Assembly (NCBI GenBank): GCA_030429495.1
Contig: JAUIFH010000015.1
Location: 1 to 32,616 of the forward strand
From: Alphaproteobacteria bacterium
Lineage (GTDB): Bacteria > Pseudomonadota > Alphaproteobacteria > Rhodobacterales > Rhodobacteraceae
Reading direction: 5' to 3'
DNA length: 32,616 bases
Of the stretch, positions 25,475 to 32,616 are shown piece by piece (position 1 is the first letter of the stretch; each line of letters starts with the position of its first letter). The position numbers and the translations under genes were made by a program. Under the pieces are notes generated by a model. That model was not told the origin of the DNA. It saw only the letters and a list, made by a program, of their open reading frames with translations, and made no database searches.

Positions 25475-27131
25475 GCGCAACCCCTTCCTTCAGGTCGAGC
25501 GGGTAGGGCGCACCCTGAAACAGGCAGATGCGCACCCATTTGTCAGAGCGGGGATCGAAATGGCTTGCGCCGAAGAAGGCGAGCTTGCAGCGCATCAGGT
25601 CGATCGGCAGCATGTCTTCGGCGATCAGGTTGTCGCGGACCTCGGCATAGGGGTGGCTGGCCGCGATCTGGGCGCGGCGGACCATGAAGCGGTGTTCGGG
25701 GTGGCGCAGAAGGAAGGCCGCAACCGTCTCGTCCTCCGGCCAGGATTGCAGCGCGTCGTCCAGCTCCTTCGCGAGCCGTCCGGTACAGAGCGGCTGTTCC
25801 CGCTCTGCCATCGCGTCGGTGGCCCGCTCACCCAGCCGGGGTTCAAGCTTGTCCTCCGATACATACCAGAACCGTGCCTGCTGCGCGGGGTCCGCAAAGT
25901 CGATCGCCAATGCCCAGTCGTAGCGGTCGCGAAGGATTGCCCGCAGCGCGCCGACCCGCATCGCGCCGTCGAGGCGGAAGGTCTCGTCCGCGCTCATTCC
26001 CGCCGCTAGATCGTCGACAAGCGGCCCATGCGGTTCGATCAAAAGGGCGAAGAGCGTTTCCTGCCCCTCAAGGCTGAGATTGTCCTCTCCCCAACGCCAG
26101 AGCGCATCCCAGGGCTGAGCTTCGCCACCCGGAAAGGCGGTGAGCCGTTCGCCGATACGGTCGAGGTCGGCCCTGAGATCGGCGAGTTTGGCGATCTGGA
26201 TCGGGTGCTGCGAATGCCAGCATGCGGCGTTGTCGCAGGCCTTGGTGAAAGCGGCGTTCAGCCCGCGCACCGCGTCGGGAGTGGCGGTATCAAGGGTTCG
26301 GACGCGCGCCAGCGCTTCTTCGCGCGCGGCCATCCAGTTGTTCATCAGGATCGGGTGGCGAACAAGGAACGGCGCCATGCCGAGGCCGGTCGAATTACCG
26401 ACGCCGAGGAGACCCTTGGTCTCCGGCGCAAGGCGCGCGGCTCCCGCTCCGCCTCTGACACGCGCGAGGTGTTCGACGATGTCCACCGTGAACTGCCGGG
26501 TCAGCCAGACCGACAGCATCTCGGCCTGGAACGGTGCGGCAAGCTCTGGCCGGGCCGCGATCTCGCGCCGGTCGGCGGCACCGAACTTGCCCGAACCGTA
26601 GACGGCGGTCGTCCGCATCAGGTAGCCTACGGCGCCGATCTCCGCGGGGTCGGGCTGGCGACCTGCGGCAAGGTTCTCGATGACATGCGCCCAAAGCCGG
26701 ACAGAGCGGTTGGCGCGGCTCAGCGACAGTTCGCGCGGGCTGATCCGCCCGGCCTCCTGCAACGGGACGTTGGCCTGAAGCCGGTCCAGATCCGCCGTCG
26801 TCGGCGTTCCGTCGAAGAGTGCGAAAGTCGCGTCCCATGCCGTCGCGATGACCCGGTCGGAGCGCATGTCGTCCGGCAGGTCGTGGGCGAACGCGACAAG
26901 GCTGTAGGTCCGATCTGGCCCGACAGCGCGATAGACGGCGCGGCCGACGCCCTTGTCGTCGATATTCCAGACCGGGCGGTCGAAGCGCCAGTCGCCCGCC
27001 AGCATCCGCCGCAGCATGACCCGCAGGAAGGACAGTCGCGTCGGATGCGCCGAACCCATGCGGGCCAGCCGCATCACGACAGAAGGCGCGCGCCGCCCGT
27101 TCGTTTCGCGTTTCGGATTTGCATTCACCAT
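25464..27131 (-). CDS. Conserved-looking protein of unknown function, 555 residues
   Basis: I do not recognise this protein. It has no signal peptide or membrane helix and is probably cytosolic, with mixed alpha-helical composition. It has aromatic-rich segments (GDWRFDRPVWNIDDKGVGRA near residue 45; CWHSQHPIQIAKLADLRADL) and a glycine-rich stretch, LLGVGNSTGLGMAPFLVRHP, near residue 245 that could bind a nucleotide or phosphate. The C-terminus holds RCKLAFFGASHFDPRSDKW. ATG 27131 is the first plausible start; the frame stays open upstream only as an antisense shadow of the BCCT gene. Its stop overlaps the DUF3726 start by 11 bp, so the two are co-translated and may form a complex. It lies 71 bp after the transporter. 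Confidence 0.75.
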   Translation of the reverse strand: MVNANPKRETNGRRAPSVVMRLARMGSAHPTRLSFLRVMLRRMLAGDWRFDRPVWNIDDKGVGRAVYRAVGPDRTYSLVAFAHDLPDDMRSDRVIATAWDATFALFDGTPTTADLDRLQANVPLQEAGRISPRELSLSRANRSVRLWAHVIENLAAGRQPDPAEIGAVGYLMRTTAVYGSGKFGAADRREIAARPELAAPFQAEMLSVWLTRQFTVDIVEHLARVRGGAGAARLAPETKGLLGVGNSTGLGMAPFLVRHPILMNNWMAAREEALARVRTLDTATPDAVRGLNAAFTKACDNAACWHSQHPIQIAKLADLRADLDRIGERLTAFPGGEAQPWDALWRWGEDNLSLEGQETLFALLIEPHGPLVDDLAAGMSADETFRLDGAMRVGALRAILRDRYDWALAIDFADPAQQARFWYVSEDKLEPRLGERATDAMAEREQPLCTGRLAKELDDALQSWPEDETVAAFLLRHPEHRFMVRRAQIAASHPYAEVRDNLIAEDMLPIDLMRCKLAFFGASHFDPRSDKWVRICLFQGAPYPLDLKEGVAHDT

Positions 27132-27202
27132 CGTGCGACCCGTCCTGCTTTCCCGGTGGAAGTTGGGGCCGGGCGGTAGCCTATTCCGCCCGGCGCGCCT
27201 TG

Positions 27203-28750
27203 TCAGTTGCGCCCCAGTTTCAACGTGATGCGAACCGCATCCCAAAGCGAGGGCAGCAGGACCAGCGAGACCGGCACCGCCGTGACGACGATGAAGCTTT
27301 GCAACTTGCCGATGCCGCCAGACCCGGTCGAGATCAGGATCAGCGCCATCACGCCCATCGCAAGACCCCAGAAGGCGCGGAGCGCGGCCGACGGATTGTC
27401 GTCCGACATCGCGGTCGCGATGACAAAGCTCATGGAGTCCGAGGTGGTGGCGACGAAGATCATCGTCAGCACAAGGAACAGCAGCGACAGAAGGAAGCCC
27501 ATCGGCATCGCCTGCGTGATCGCCAGCAGTCCGGCGGGCAGGTTGAAGCCCTCGAACGGGCCGGAGATGATGCCGGGTGTTGCCTGTTCCAGCGCGATTC
27601 CCGAACCGCCGATGATCGTGAACCAGAAGTTGGTGATGAGCGGCGCGGCGACCGACAGCATGATGATGATCGAGCGGATGGAGCGCCCCCGGCTCACGCG
27701 GGCGATGAAGATCGCCATCAGCGGGCCGTAACCCAGGAACCAGCCCCAGAAGAACACCGTCCACCAGCCGAGCCAGCCCGGCGCCCCAAACATCCCGGCA
27801 TCGCCCCGGTACATCGCCATCTGGAAGAAGTTCTCGAAGTAGGTTCCAAGACCCCCGAAGAAACCCTTGAAGATAGTGAGCGTCGGGCCGGCGACGAGGA
27901 TGAAGGCCAGAAGCGCGAAGGCAAGGATCACGTTTGCCTTGGACAGGAACTGAATGCCCTTCTCCAGCCCTGAGATCGCGGAAACGGTGTAGATGCCTGC
28001 CAGTGCGAGGATGACCAAAGCCTGCGTGGCGAAGTCGTCGGGGATACCGAACAGCGCGTTCAGTCCGTAGGACATCTGCAGTCCGAGGAAACCGATCGGT
28101 CCGACAGTGCCGGCCACGACCGCGATGATGCAGGACGCGTCTGCGATCAGCCCGATCGGGCCGTTGATCGCGCGATCGCCGAAGACCGGATAGAGAAGGG
28201 TCCGGGGCGCCAACGGAAGGCCGAGATCATAGTGGTAGTGCATCAGCATGATCGTGGTGAGCGAGCCGAGGATCGCCCATGCCAGGAAACCCCAGTGCAG
28301 GTAGGCCTGCGCCAGTGCCGCATTGGCCTGCGCTTGCGGATCGCCGCTCAGATCGCTGAAATGCGGCGGTGTCGAAAGATAGTGCGCGATCGGCTCGCCC
28401 GCCGCCCAGAAGACGCCACCACCGGCGAGCAGCGTGCACATGATCATCGCCGCCCACTGGAACAAGGTGAACTCGGGCCGGTCGAGCCGGCCGAGCACCG
28501 CCCGGCTGCCGGGGAGGAAGCAGATGACGAGCCCGATCAGGAAGGTCGCCAGCAGCAGGACCTGCCAGTAAAGGCCGAAATAGGTCGCCGCGAAGTTGAA
28601 GCCCCAATCGACAATTGCCGAAAGGGTATCAATGCTGACGAGCGCCAGCGCGCAGAACAGCAGGATGAAACCGCCGGTCACCGCGAAAAGCGGTTTGTCC
28701 ACGCGGCCAAGCCCGGCTATCCGCCCGCGGCTCTCGGTAGTGTCCGTCAT
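27203..28750 (-). CDS. BCCT-family betaine/carnitine/choline-type transporter
   Basis: A 515-residue transporter with twelve predicted membrane helices. The family Trp box WWTVFFWGWFLGYGPLMAIF (329-348), followed by IARVSRGRSIRS, is intact and marks the aromatic cage that holds quaternary ammonium groups. The glycine motif after helix 3 reads AGGGVFWAAGEP (109-120) rather than the GMGIG of BetP, which suggests altered coupling or substrate. No long osmosensing C-terminal tail is present, favouring a nutritional over an osmotic role. GGAGGAAGG lies before the start. It probably imports the substrate of the surrounding catabolic operon. Confidence 0.93.
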   Translation of the reverse strand: MTDTTESRGRIAGLGRVDKPLFAVTGGFILLFCALALVSIDTLSAIVDWGFNFAATYFGLYWQVLLLATFLIGLVICFLPGSRAVLGRLDRPEFTLFQWAAMIMCTLLAGGGVFWAAGEPIAHYLSTPPHFSDLSGDPQAQANAALAQAYLHWGFLAWAILGSLTTIMLMHYHYDLGLPLAPRTLLYPVFGDRAINGPIGLIADASCIIAVVAGTVGPIGFLGLQMSYGLNALFGIPDDFATQALVILALAGIYTVSAISGLEKGIQFLSKANVILAFALLAFILVAGPTLTIFKGFFGGLGTYFENFFQMAMYRGDAGMFGAPGWLGWWTVFFWGWFLGYGPLMAIFIARVSRGRSIRSIIIMLSVAAPLITNFWFTIIGGSGIALEQATPGIISGPFEGFNLPAGLLAITQAMPMGFLLSLLFLVLTMIFVATTSDSMSFVIATAMSDDNPSAALRAFWGLAMGVMALILISTGSGGIGKLQSFIVVTAVPVSLVLLPSLWDAVRITLKLGRN

Positions 28751-28826
28751 GACCTTCCTCCCTCAAAGATCAGGTTGAGCTTGCCCGCGGGCCGTCAGAT
28801 GGTCGCTTGGCGATGATGGTGTGCGT

Positions 28827-29807
28827 TCAGGTCGCCGCACCGAAGCTTTTGTCGAAGAATCTCTGCCAGTTGCCGCCCATGACCGCCGCGACGTCGGCGT
28901 CACTCATCCCGGCGGCCTTCAGGCCCGAAGCGATGTTCCCGAAATCGCGGTTGCCGCCGAACCAGCCGGGCATCGGCGGAAAGCCGGGGGCGGACGCATT
29001 GCCTTCGCCATAATCGATGGACTTGGTCCAGCGGCCGACGCGCATCCATTCGACCACGCTGTCGGGCTGGTCCTGACAAAGGTCGGTGCCGATGCCGACA
29101 TGGCCGATCCCCATCAGATCGGCGGTGCGTGCGATCATGTCGCAGAAATCCTGTAGCGTGCAGGCGCTGCCGCCCTTCAGGTGATGCGGATAGACCGAAA
29201 AGCCAAGCATCCCGCCGCTTTCGCCGAGCGCGCGCAGAAGGTCGCCCGACTTGTTCCGCAGCGCCGGATGCCAGCTTGCCGGGTTGGCATGGGTGATGGC
29301 AATGGGCCGCGTCGAGTGCTCGATCGCCTCCAGCGTGGAGCGTTCGCCGGAATGGCTCATGTCGACGACCATGCCGACCCGATTCATCTCGGCGACGACC
29401 CCGCGCCCCATTCGGGTGAGGCCGGTGTCGTCGTCCTCATAACAGCCCGACGCCAGCAGCGACTGGTTGTTATAGGTGAGTTGCATGAACCTGAGGCCGA
29501 GCGTGTAGAGGACCTCCACAAGGCCGATATCGTCCTCCATGCAGGAAGGGTTCTGCGATCCGAAGAAGATCGCCGTCCGGCCGGTATCGCGGGCCAGCGC
29601 AATGTCCGCCGCCGTGCGGCCCTGAAAGATCAGGTCGGGAAACTGCTCGAACCAGCGGTTCCAGCGTTCGATCTGCAAGACCGTCTCGCGGAAGGTCTCG
29701 TGATAGGTGATGGTGACATGGACTGCGTCCACGCCACCCTCGCGCATCTGGCGGAAGATGTTTTCCGACCAGTTCGCGTATTGCAGACCGTCGATCAGCG
29801 GGTTCAT
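28827..29807 (-). CDS. M19 (membrane dipeptidase)-like amidohydrolase with altered metal site
   Basis: A 326-residue TIM-barrel protein of the renal-dipeptidase family. Three metal-site residues remain: His152 in VVDMSHSG, His173 in ITHANP and Asp242 in GIGTDLCQD. The N-terminal HxD pair, normally DGHND, is replaced by DGLQY (residues 6-10), and the bridging Glu is replaced in FFGSQNPS (about Gln85). So at most one metal is likely to bind, and dipeptidase activity may be lost or changed. Its ATG overlaps the aldehyde dehydrogenase stop by 4 bp. The substrate in this operon is unknown; a lactam, N-acyl or cyclic amide is plausible. Confidence 0.84.
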   Translation of the reverse strand: MNPLIDGLQYANWSENIFRQMREGGVDAVHVTITYHETFRETVLQIERWNRWFEQFPDLIFQGRTAADIALARDTGRTAIFFGSQNPSCMEDDIGLVEVLYTLGLRFMQLTYNNQSLLASGCYEDDDTGLTRMGRGVVAEMNRVGMVVDMSHSGERSTLEAIEHSTRPIAITHANPASWHPALRNKSGDLLRALGESGGMLGFSVYPHHLKGGSACTLQDFCDMIARTADLMGIGHVGIGTDLCQDQPDSVVEWMRVGRWTKSIDYGEGNASAPGFPPMPGWFGGNRDFGNIASGLKAAGMSDADVAAVMGGNWQRFFDKSFGAAT

Positions 29808-31255
29808 TCGGGTGCGCCCGCCGCCACATAGGCGGTCTTCACGGTGGTGTAGAACTCCGCCGCATAGCGCCCCTGTTCGCGCGGTCCGAACGAGGATGCG
29901 CCGCGCCCGCCGAAGGGCACGTGATAGTCGGTCCCGGCGGTCGGCAGGTTCACCATGACGCAGCCCGCGCGCATGTTGGTGCGGAAGTGGCTGGCGCGGG
30001 ACAGCGACCGGGTCATGATCCCGGCGGTCAGGCCGAATTCGCTGTCATTGGCGAGGCCGATCGCCTCATCATAGCTGCCCACCTTGATCACGCAGGTGAT
30101 CGGCGCGAACATCTCCTCGCGGTTCACGCGCATGTCGTTGCGGGTGCCGGCGAAGACGGCGGGCGCCATGTAGTAACCTTCGGTCGGGCGGTTCAGCCGC
30201 TCGCCACCACAAAGAAGCTCCGCACCCTCGGCCTTGCCGACGCCGATATAGTCGAGGTTCTGCGCAAGCTGTCCCTCGGACACGACCGGACCGATCTGAG
30301 TGCCGTCTTCCAGTGCGTGGCCAACCTTCAGCGCCTGCGCCGCCTTCACCAGTTTCTCGACAAAGGCATCGTGAACCGCCTCGTGCACGATGAGACGTGA
30401 GGCGGCGGTGCATTTCTGCCCTGTCCCGCCGAAAGCCGCGTTGGCAGAATGGGCGACAGCAAGGTCGAGATCTGCGTCGTCCATGACGACCATCGGGTTC
30501 TTCGACCCCATCTCCATCTGGACCTTGGTCATGTTGGCGACGGCCGATGCGGCGATGCCGCGCCCAACGGGAACGGAGCCGGTGAAGGTGATGGCGTCCA
30601 CATCGCGGCTTTCGACCAGCCGTTGGCCGACCGCCCGACCCGGGCCGGTGACGAGGTTGAAGAGCCCGGCGGGAATGTCCTGCCTGGCGATGATCTCGGT
30701 CAGCGCGATGGCACTGGCGGGTGTCAGGTTCGCGGGCTTCCAGACGACGGCATTGCCGAATGCCAGCGCCGGCGCGATCTTCCAGGCGGGCGTCGCCACC
30801 GGGAAGTTCCAGGGCGAGATGATCGCCACGACGCCCACGGGTTCACGGCGCACGTCGATCTCAATCCCCGGACGGACGCTTTCGGCCAGATCGCCATGCA
30901 GGCGCAGAACCTCGGCGGCGAAATAGGTGAAGAACTGACCGGCGCGGTAGACCTCGCCCTTGCCCTCGGCGAGGGGCTTGCCCTCCTCGCGCGACAAAAG
31001 CGCGCCGATCTCTCCCGCCCGCGCCATCAGTTCCGTGCCGATGGCCATCAGCACGTCGTGGCGCTTCTGCACGCCTGCCGCCCACCAGAGCGGCTGCGCT
31101 TTGCGCGCGGCGTCCAGCGCCTCGTCAAGCTGGGCGCTGCTGGCCTGGCCGTAGGTGCCGATCAGGTCGGACAGATCCGACGGGTTGCGGTTTTCGATCG
31201 CCGAGGCGCCAGCCTCCCACCGTCCGGCTATGTAGATACCTGTTGCCTGCGCCAT
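29804..31255 (-). CDS. NAD(P)-dependent aldehyde dehydrogenase
   Basis: A 483-residue ALDH of standard length with Asn150 (SPWNFP), Lys173 (WKPAN), general base Glu248 and nucleophile Cys282 (GTGQKCTAASR). The Cys context resembles 2-oxoglutarate semialdehyde and succinate semialdehyde dehydrogenases. It oxidises a semialdehyde to the acid that enters central metabolism. First gene of the operon, with GGAGGG before ATG 31255, divergent from the LysR gene across 89 bp. The exact aldehyde is not determined. Confidence 0.93.
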   Translation of the reverse strand: MAQATGIYIAGRWEAGASAIENRNPSDLSDLIGTYGQASSAQLDEALDAARKAQPLWWAAGVQKRHDVLMAIGTELMARAGEIGALLSREEGKPLAEGKGEVYRAGQFFTYFAAEVLRLHGDLAESVRPGIEIDVRREPVGVVAIISPWNFPVATPAWKIAPALAFGNAVVWKPANLTPASAIALTEIIARQDIPAGLFNLVTGPGRAVGQRLVESRDVDAITFTGSVPVGRGIAASAVANMTKVQMEMGSKNPMVVMDDADLDLAVAHSANAAFGGTGQKCTAASRLIVHEAVHDAFVEKLVKAAQALKVGHALEDGTQIGPVVSEGQLAQNLDYIGVGKAEGAELLCGGERLNRPTEGYYMAPAVFAGTRNDMRVNREEMFAPITCVIKVGSYDEAIGLANDSEFGLTAGIMTRSLSRASHFRTNMRAGCVMVNLPTAGTDYHVPFGGRGASSFGPREQGRYAAEFYTTVKTAYVAAGAPE

Positions 31256-31295
31256 GTCGCCCTCCTGTAATCCGGCGGAGGGTAGACGTGTGGAA

Positions 31296-31312
31296 TAGAT
31301 TCAGGCAATCTA
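31296..31312. promoter_or_regulatory. Candidate LysR operator, 6-5-6 inverted repeat
   Basis: TAGATT-CAGGC-AATCTA is a perfect 17-bp inverted repeat and contains the T-N11-A signature of LysR operators. It lies midway between the divergent aldehyde dehydrogenase and LysR genes, where a LysR recognition site is expected. Confidence 0.6.
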
Positions 31313-31329
31313 AAAGTAATTAACAATAC

Positions 31330-31344
31330 TTCAGGATTTCTGAA
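31330..31344. promoter_or_regulatory. Second inverted repeat abutting the LysR start codon
   Basis: TTCAG-GATTT-CTGAA is a perfect 15-bp inverted repeat ending directly at ATG 31345, so it occupies the place of the ribosome-binding site (only a short AGGA is available at 31333). Its half-site shares ATTCAG/TTCAG with the 31296 repeat. Binding here, or hairpin formation in the RNA, would repress the LysR gene. Confidence 0.5.
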
Positions 31345-32211
31345 ATGGCGATCAAGCTGGAGATGCTCCGCGTCTTTCGTGTCGTGGCCGAGCACGGGGC
31401 CCTCGCCGACGCAGCGGCGAAACTCGGCCGGACGCCCTCCGCCGTCTCGATGACCTTGGCGCAGCTTGAAGGCCATATCGGCGCGCCACTTTTCGAGACC
31501 GACCGCAAGAACCGCCTGACAAAACTGGGTGAGCTGATCCTTGCCGAGGCTGTGCGGACGACGGATGTGTTCGCCGCCAGCACGGAGGCGATCCGCCGGC
31601 TGACGACGTCTATAGCGGGGACGGTGCGGATCGCGGCGGTTCCGACGGTCATCGCCACGCTGTTGCCCGGCGCCATAGCGGCGTTCAGGGCGTCGCACCC
31701 CGACGTCCGGCTTGAGATCAGCGATCTGGACAGCGAATCCGTGCGCCGCCGCATTCGCTTCGACGAGGCCGATATCGGCATCGTCACTGCTGCCGCCGGC
31801 ATGCCCGAAGAGGGCGTCCTGATCGCGCATGACGCGCTCGGGATCGTCCATCGCACCGACGGCCCGATCGCCCGCGTTCTGGCATCGGGGGAAACGGCGC
31901 CGAGCTGGTCTTTGCTTCGGCTGGAACCGCCTATCGCCAACCCGCTTTGCGCGCTGGTCGACAGTCCGGAAATCGCGGGGATCCTTGAGAACTGCACTCT
32001 TCAGGCGCGCAACACGACGGCGCTCCTGTCCTTCGTGCGCGAGGGGCTGGGGGCTACGATCCTCCCCGAAGGCGCACTGTCGATCCTTGGAGACACGCTC
32101 GCCTTCACCCGCCCCGCCGACCCGGCAACGCAGCGGGAGTTGCGCATGATCAGCAGCACCGAGAGAAGGCTGAGCCCCGCGGCCGAGGCTTTCCGGGATG
32201 CACTCCTGTGA
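31345..32211 (+). CDS. LysR-family transcriptional regulator
   Basis: A 288-residue LysR protein with an N-terminal winged helix-turn-helix (MLRVFRVVAEHGALADAAAK, TPSAVSMTLAQLEGHIGAPL) and a periplasmic-binding-protein-like effector domain (about 90-285). It is divergent from the aldehyde dehydrogenase operon with palindromic candidate operators between them, so it is the likely activator of that operon. The effector is unknown. The start is set by the first ATG after the inverted repeat; a leader this tight suggests autoregulation. Confidence 0.92.
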   Translation: MAIKLEMLRVFRVVAEHGALADAAAKLGRTPSAVSMTLAQLEGHIGAPLFETDRKNRLTKLGELILAEAVRTTDVFAASTEAIRRLTTSIAGTVRIAAVPTVIATLLPGAIAAFRASHPDVRLEISDLDSESVRRRIRFDEADIGIVTAAAGMPEEGVLIAHDALGIVHRTDGPIARVLASGETAPSWSLLRLEPPIANPLCALVDSPEIAGILENCTLQARNTTALLSFVREGLGATILPEGALSILGDTLAFTRPADPATQRELRMISSTERRLSPAAEAFRDALL

Positions 32212-32490
32212 CGCACCCGCGATCACGCGGTTCCGTCGCTTTGTGCAAGGCTGGTCTTTTGGAGAGTGGCCAAGTGGCAGTGCTGGCAGTCCCGGGCTAG
32301 CTGGTCTCTGCCTTCGAAATCCCTGTTTACAGGGAATTAACAGGGAAATCGGCGTGTTTCGGGGTCTTTGGGGCATTTCTCTCGCTGATTAATGGCTTCT
32401 TTTCAATGGTTTGTCGGCGATTTCCCTGTGCGCGTGAACAGGGAAATCGAAATCCCTGATCAGGGAAGGTCGCAGGGAAAAACAGGGACC
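32212..32490. other. Non-coding region with no supported gene
   Basis: After the LysR stop there is no convincing gene for 366 bp. Lower GC in 32320-32490 contrasts with the neighbouring genes. The left part (32212-32310) shows nothing clear apart from a tRNA-Ser-like 5' stretch at 32261-32278 without a matching acceptor arm. The right part holds the CAGGGA repeats. Confidence 0.6.
32320..32488. repeat. Cluster of inverted and direct CAGGGA repeats
   Basis: The core CAGGGA or its complement TCCCTG occurs about nine times in 170 bp. Organised pieces are TCCCTG-ttta-CAGGGA (32320-32335), CAGGGAAATC (32341), a perfect 12-bp stem CGATTTCCCTGT/ACAGGGAAATCG (32418-32429 with 32438-32449), the 14-bp palindrome TCCCTGATCAGGGA (32453-32466) and two direct copies (32473, 32483). 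The set could be a recombination or attachment region, a repeated intergenic element, or a protein-binding array. Nothing in the window settles which. Confidence 0.75.
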
Positions 32491-32616
32491 GTAAGCGTCC
32501 ATTCGCTACACACTTGTCGTTGTTGGCAGATTTCCGATTTTCTTGGCTTCACGGTGTTGAAGCGAGAGGAGATCGAGATGTCGGAGGACGGGTGCCGCCG
32601 GGCGCGGTATGGCGAA
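32491..32616 (+). mobile_element. Left end of an IS66-family insertion sequence
   Basis: The sequence GTAAGCGTCC at 32491 matches the usual GTAAGCG start of IS66-family terminal inverted repeats. It is followed at 32578 by a well-placed short gene start typical of the first accessory gene of such elements. The element runs off the right edge, so its transposase and right end are not seen. IS66 elements make 8-bp target duplications; the expected copy here is CAGGGACC (32483-32490). Confidence 0.65.
32578..32616 (+). CDS. IS66-type accessory protein, N-terminal fragment
   Basis: Thirteen residues (MSEDGCRRARYGE) are open to the window edge after AGAGGAG six bases before ATG 32578, a strong ribosome-binding site. 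The start resembles the N-termini of IS66-family accessory proteins (TnpA/OrfA type, MSEDxxxRxRYGExF). The call depends on this short match plus the GTAAGCG end 87 bp upstream. Confidence 0.55.
   Translation, partial: MSEDGCRRARYGE

Noticed and set aside
27132-27764. N-terminal extension of the 555-residue protein
   Set aside because: The extension is inside the BCCT gene in another phase and reads as shadow sequence.
32261-32323. tRNA-Ser-like sequence GGAGAGTGGCCAAGTGGC followed by TTCGAAATCCC
   Set aside because: There is no matching acceptor strand, anticodon stem or CCA end at the right distance. At most it is a tRNA remnant; it is not a functional gene.

Overview
The window is high-GC, densely packed bacterial DNA that looks like an alphaproteobacterium of the Rhodobacteraceae/Roseobacter type. 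The signs are a DUF3572 gene beside a PleD-type diguanylate cyclase, a PqiA split into two half-size genes, an oxyR-katG pair, an MttB-superfamily protein with no amber codon, and an IS66-like end set in CAGGGA-rich repeats. The lineage is inferred from gene content and style; no rRNA or tRNA gene is present to confirm it.

Layout. (1) 1-3016: the end of a DUF2061 membrane protein, a fatty acid desaturase and a DMT exporter on +, then DUF983 and a Nudix hydrolase on -. (2) 3163-5312: an exported His/Met-rich EF-hand protein followed by an ECF sigma factor, a small one-helix protein and a CnrX/CpxP-like periplasmic sensor, which together resemble a metal- or envelope-responsive sigma module. 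(3) 5314-11257: c-di-GMP and housekeeping genes: PleD-like cyclase, DUF3572, HAD phosphatase, MttB-like methyltransferase, then a translationally coupled pair of an H-NOX-fold protein with no heme ligand and an HNOBA-GGDEF diguanylate cyclase. (4) 11313-18686: the pqiA-pqiA-pqiB-pqiC envelope lipid-transport operon lying 73 bp downstream of oxyR on the same strand, and a divergent katG with a strong terminator. (5) 18688-32211: a catabolic island. A class III aminotransferase diverges from an ectoine-hydrolase-like M24 gene, an ArgE-type deacetylase and a GntR regulator. Facing them is a seven-gene operon read from 31255 down to 23329 (aldehyde dehydrogenase, M19-like protein, BCCT transporter, unknown 555-residue protein, DUF3726 protein, RidA-like protein, Ldh_2-family oxidoreductase), with its own divergent LysR regulator. 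(6) 32212-32616: non-coding DNA with inverted CAGGGA repeats, interrupted by the left end of an IS66-like element that runs off the window.

How the genes work together. The island looks like uptake and breakdown of a betaine- or ectoine-like nitrogenous solute: import by the BCCT carrier, ring or amide hydrolysis, deacylation, transamination or imine chemistry, then aldehyde oxidation. The substrate cannot be named from sequence. The main novelty candidates are this operon, with its unknown 555-residue and DUF3726 proteins and an M19 homologue lacking half of its metal ligands, and the heme-ligand-less H-NOX paired with a diguanylate cyclase.
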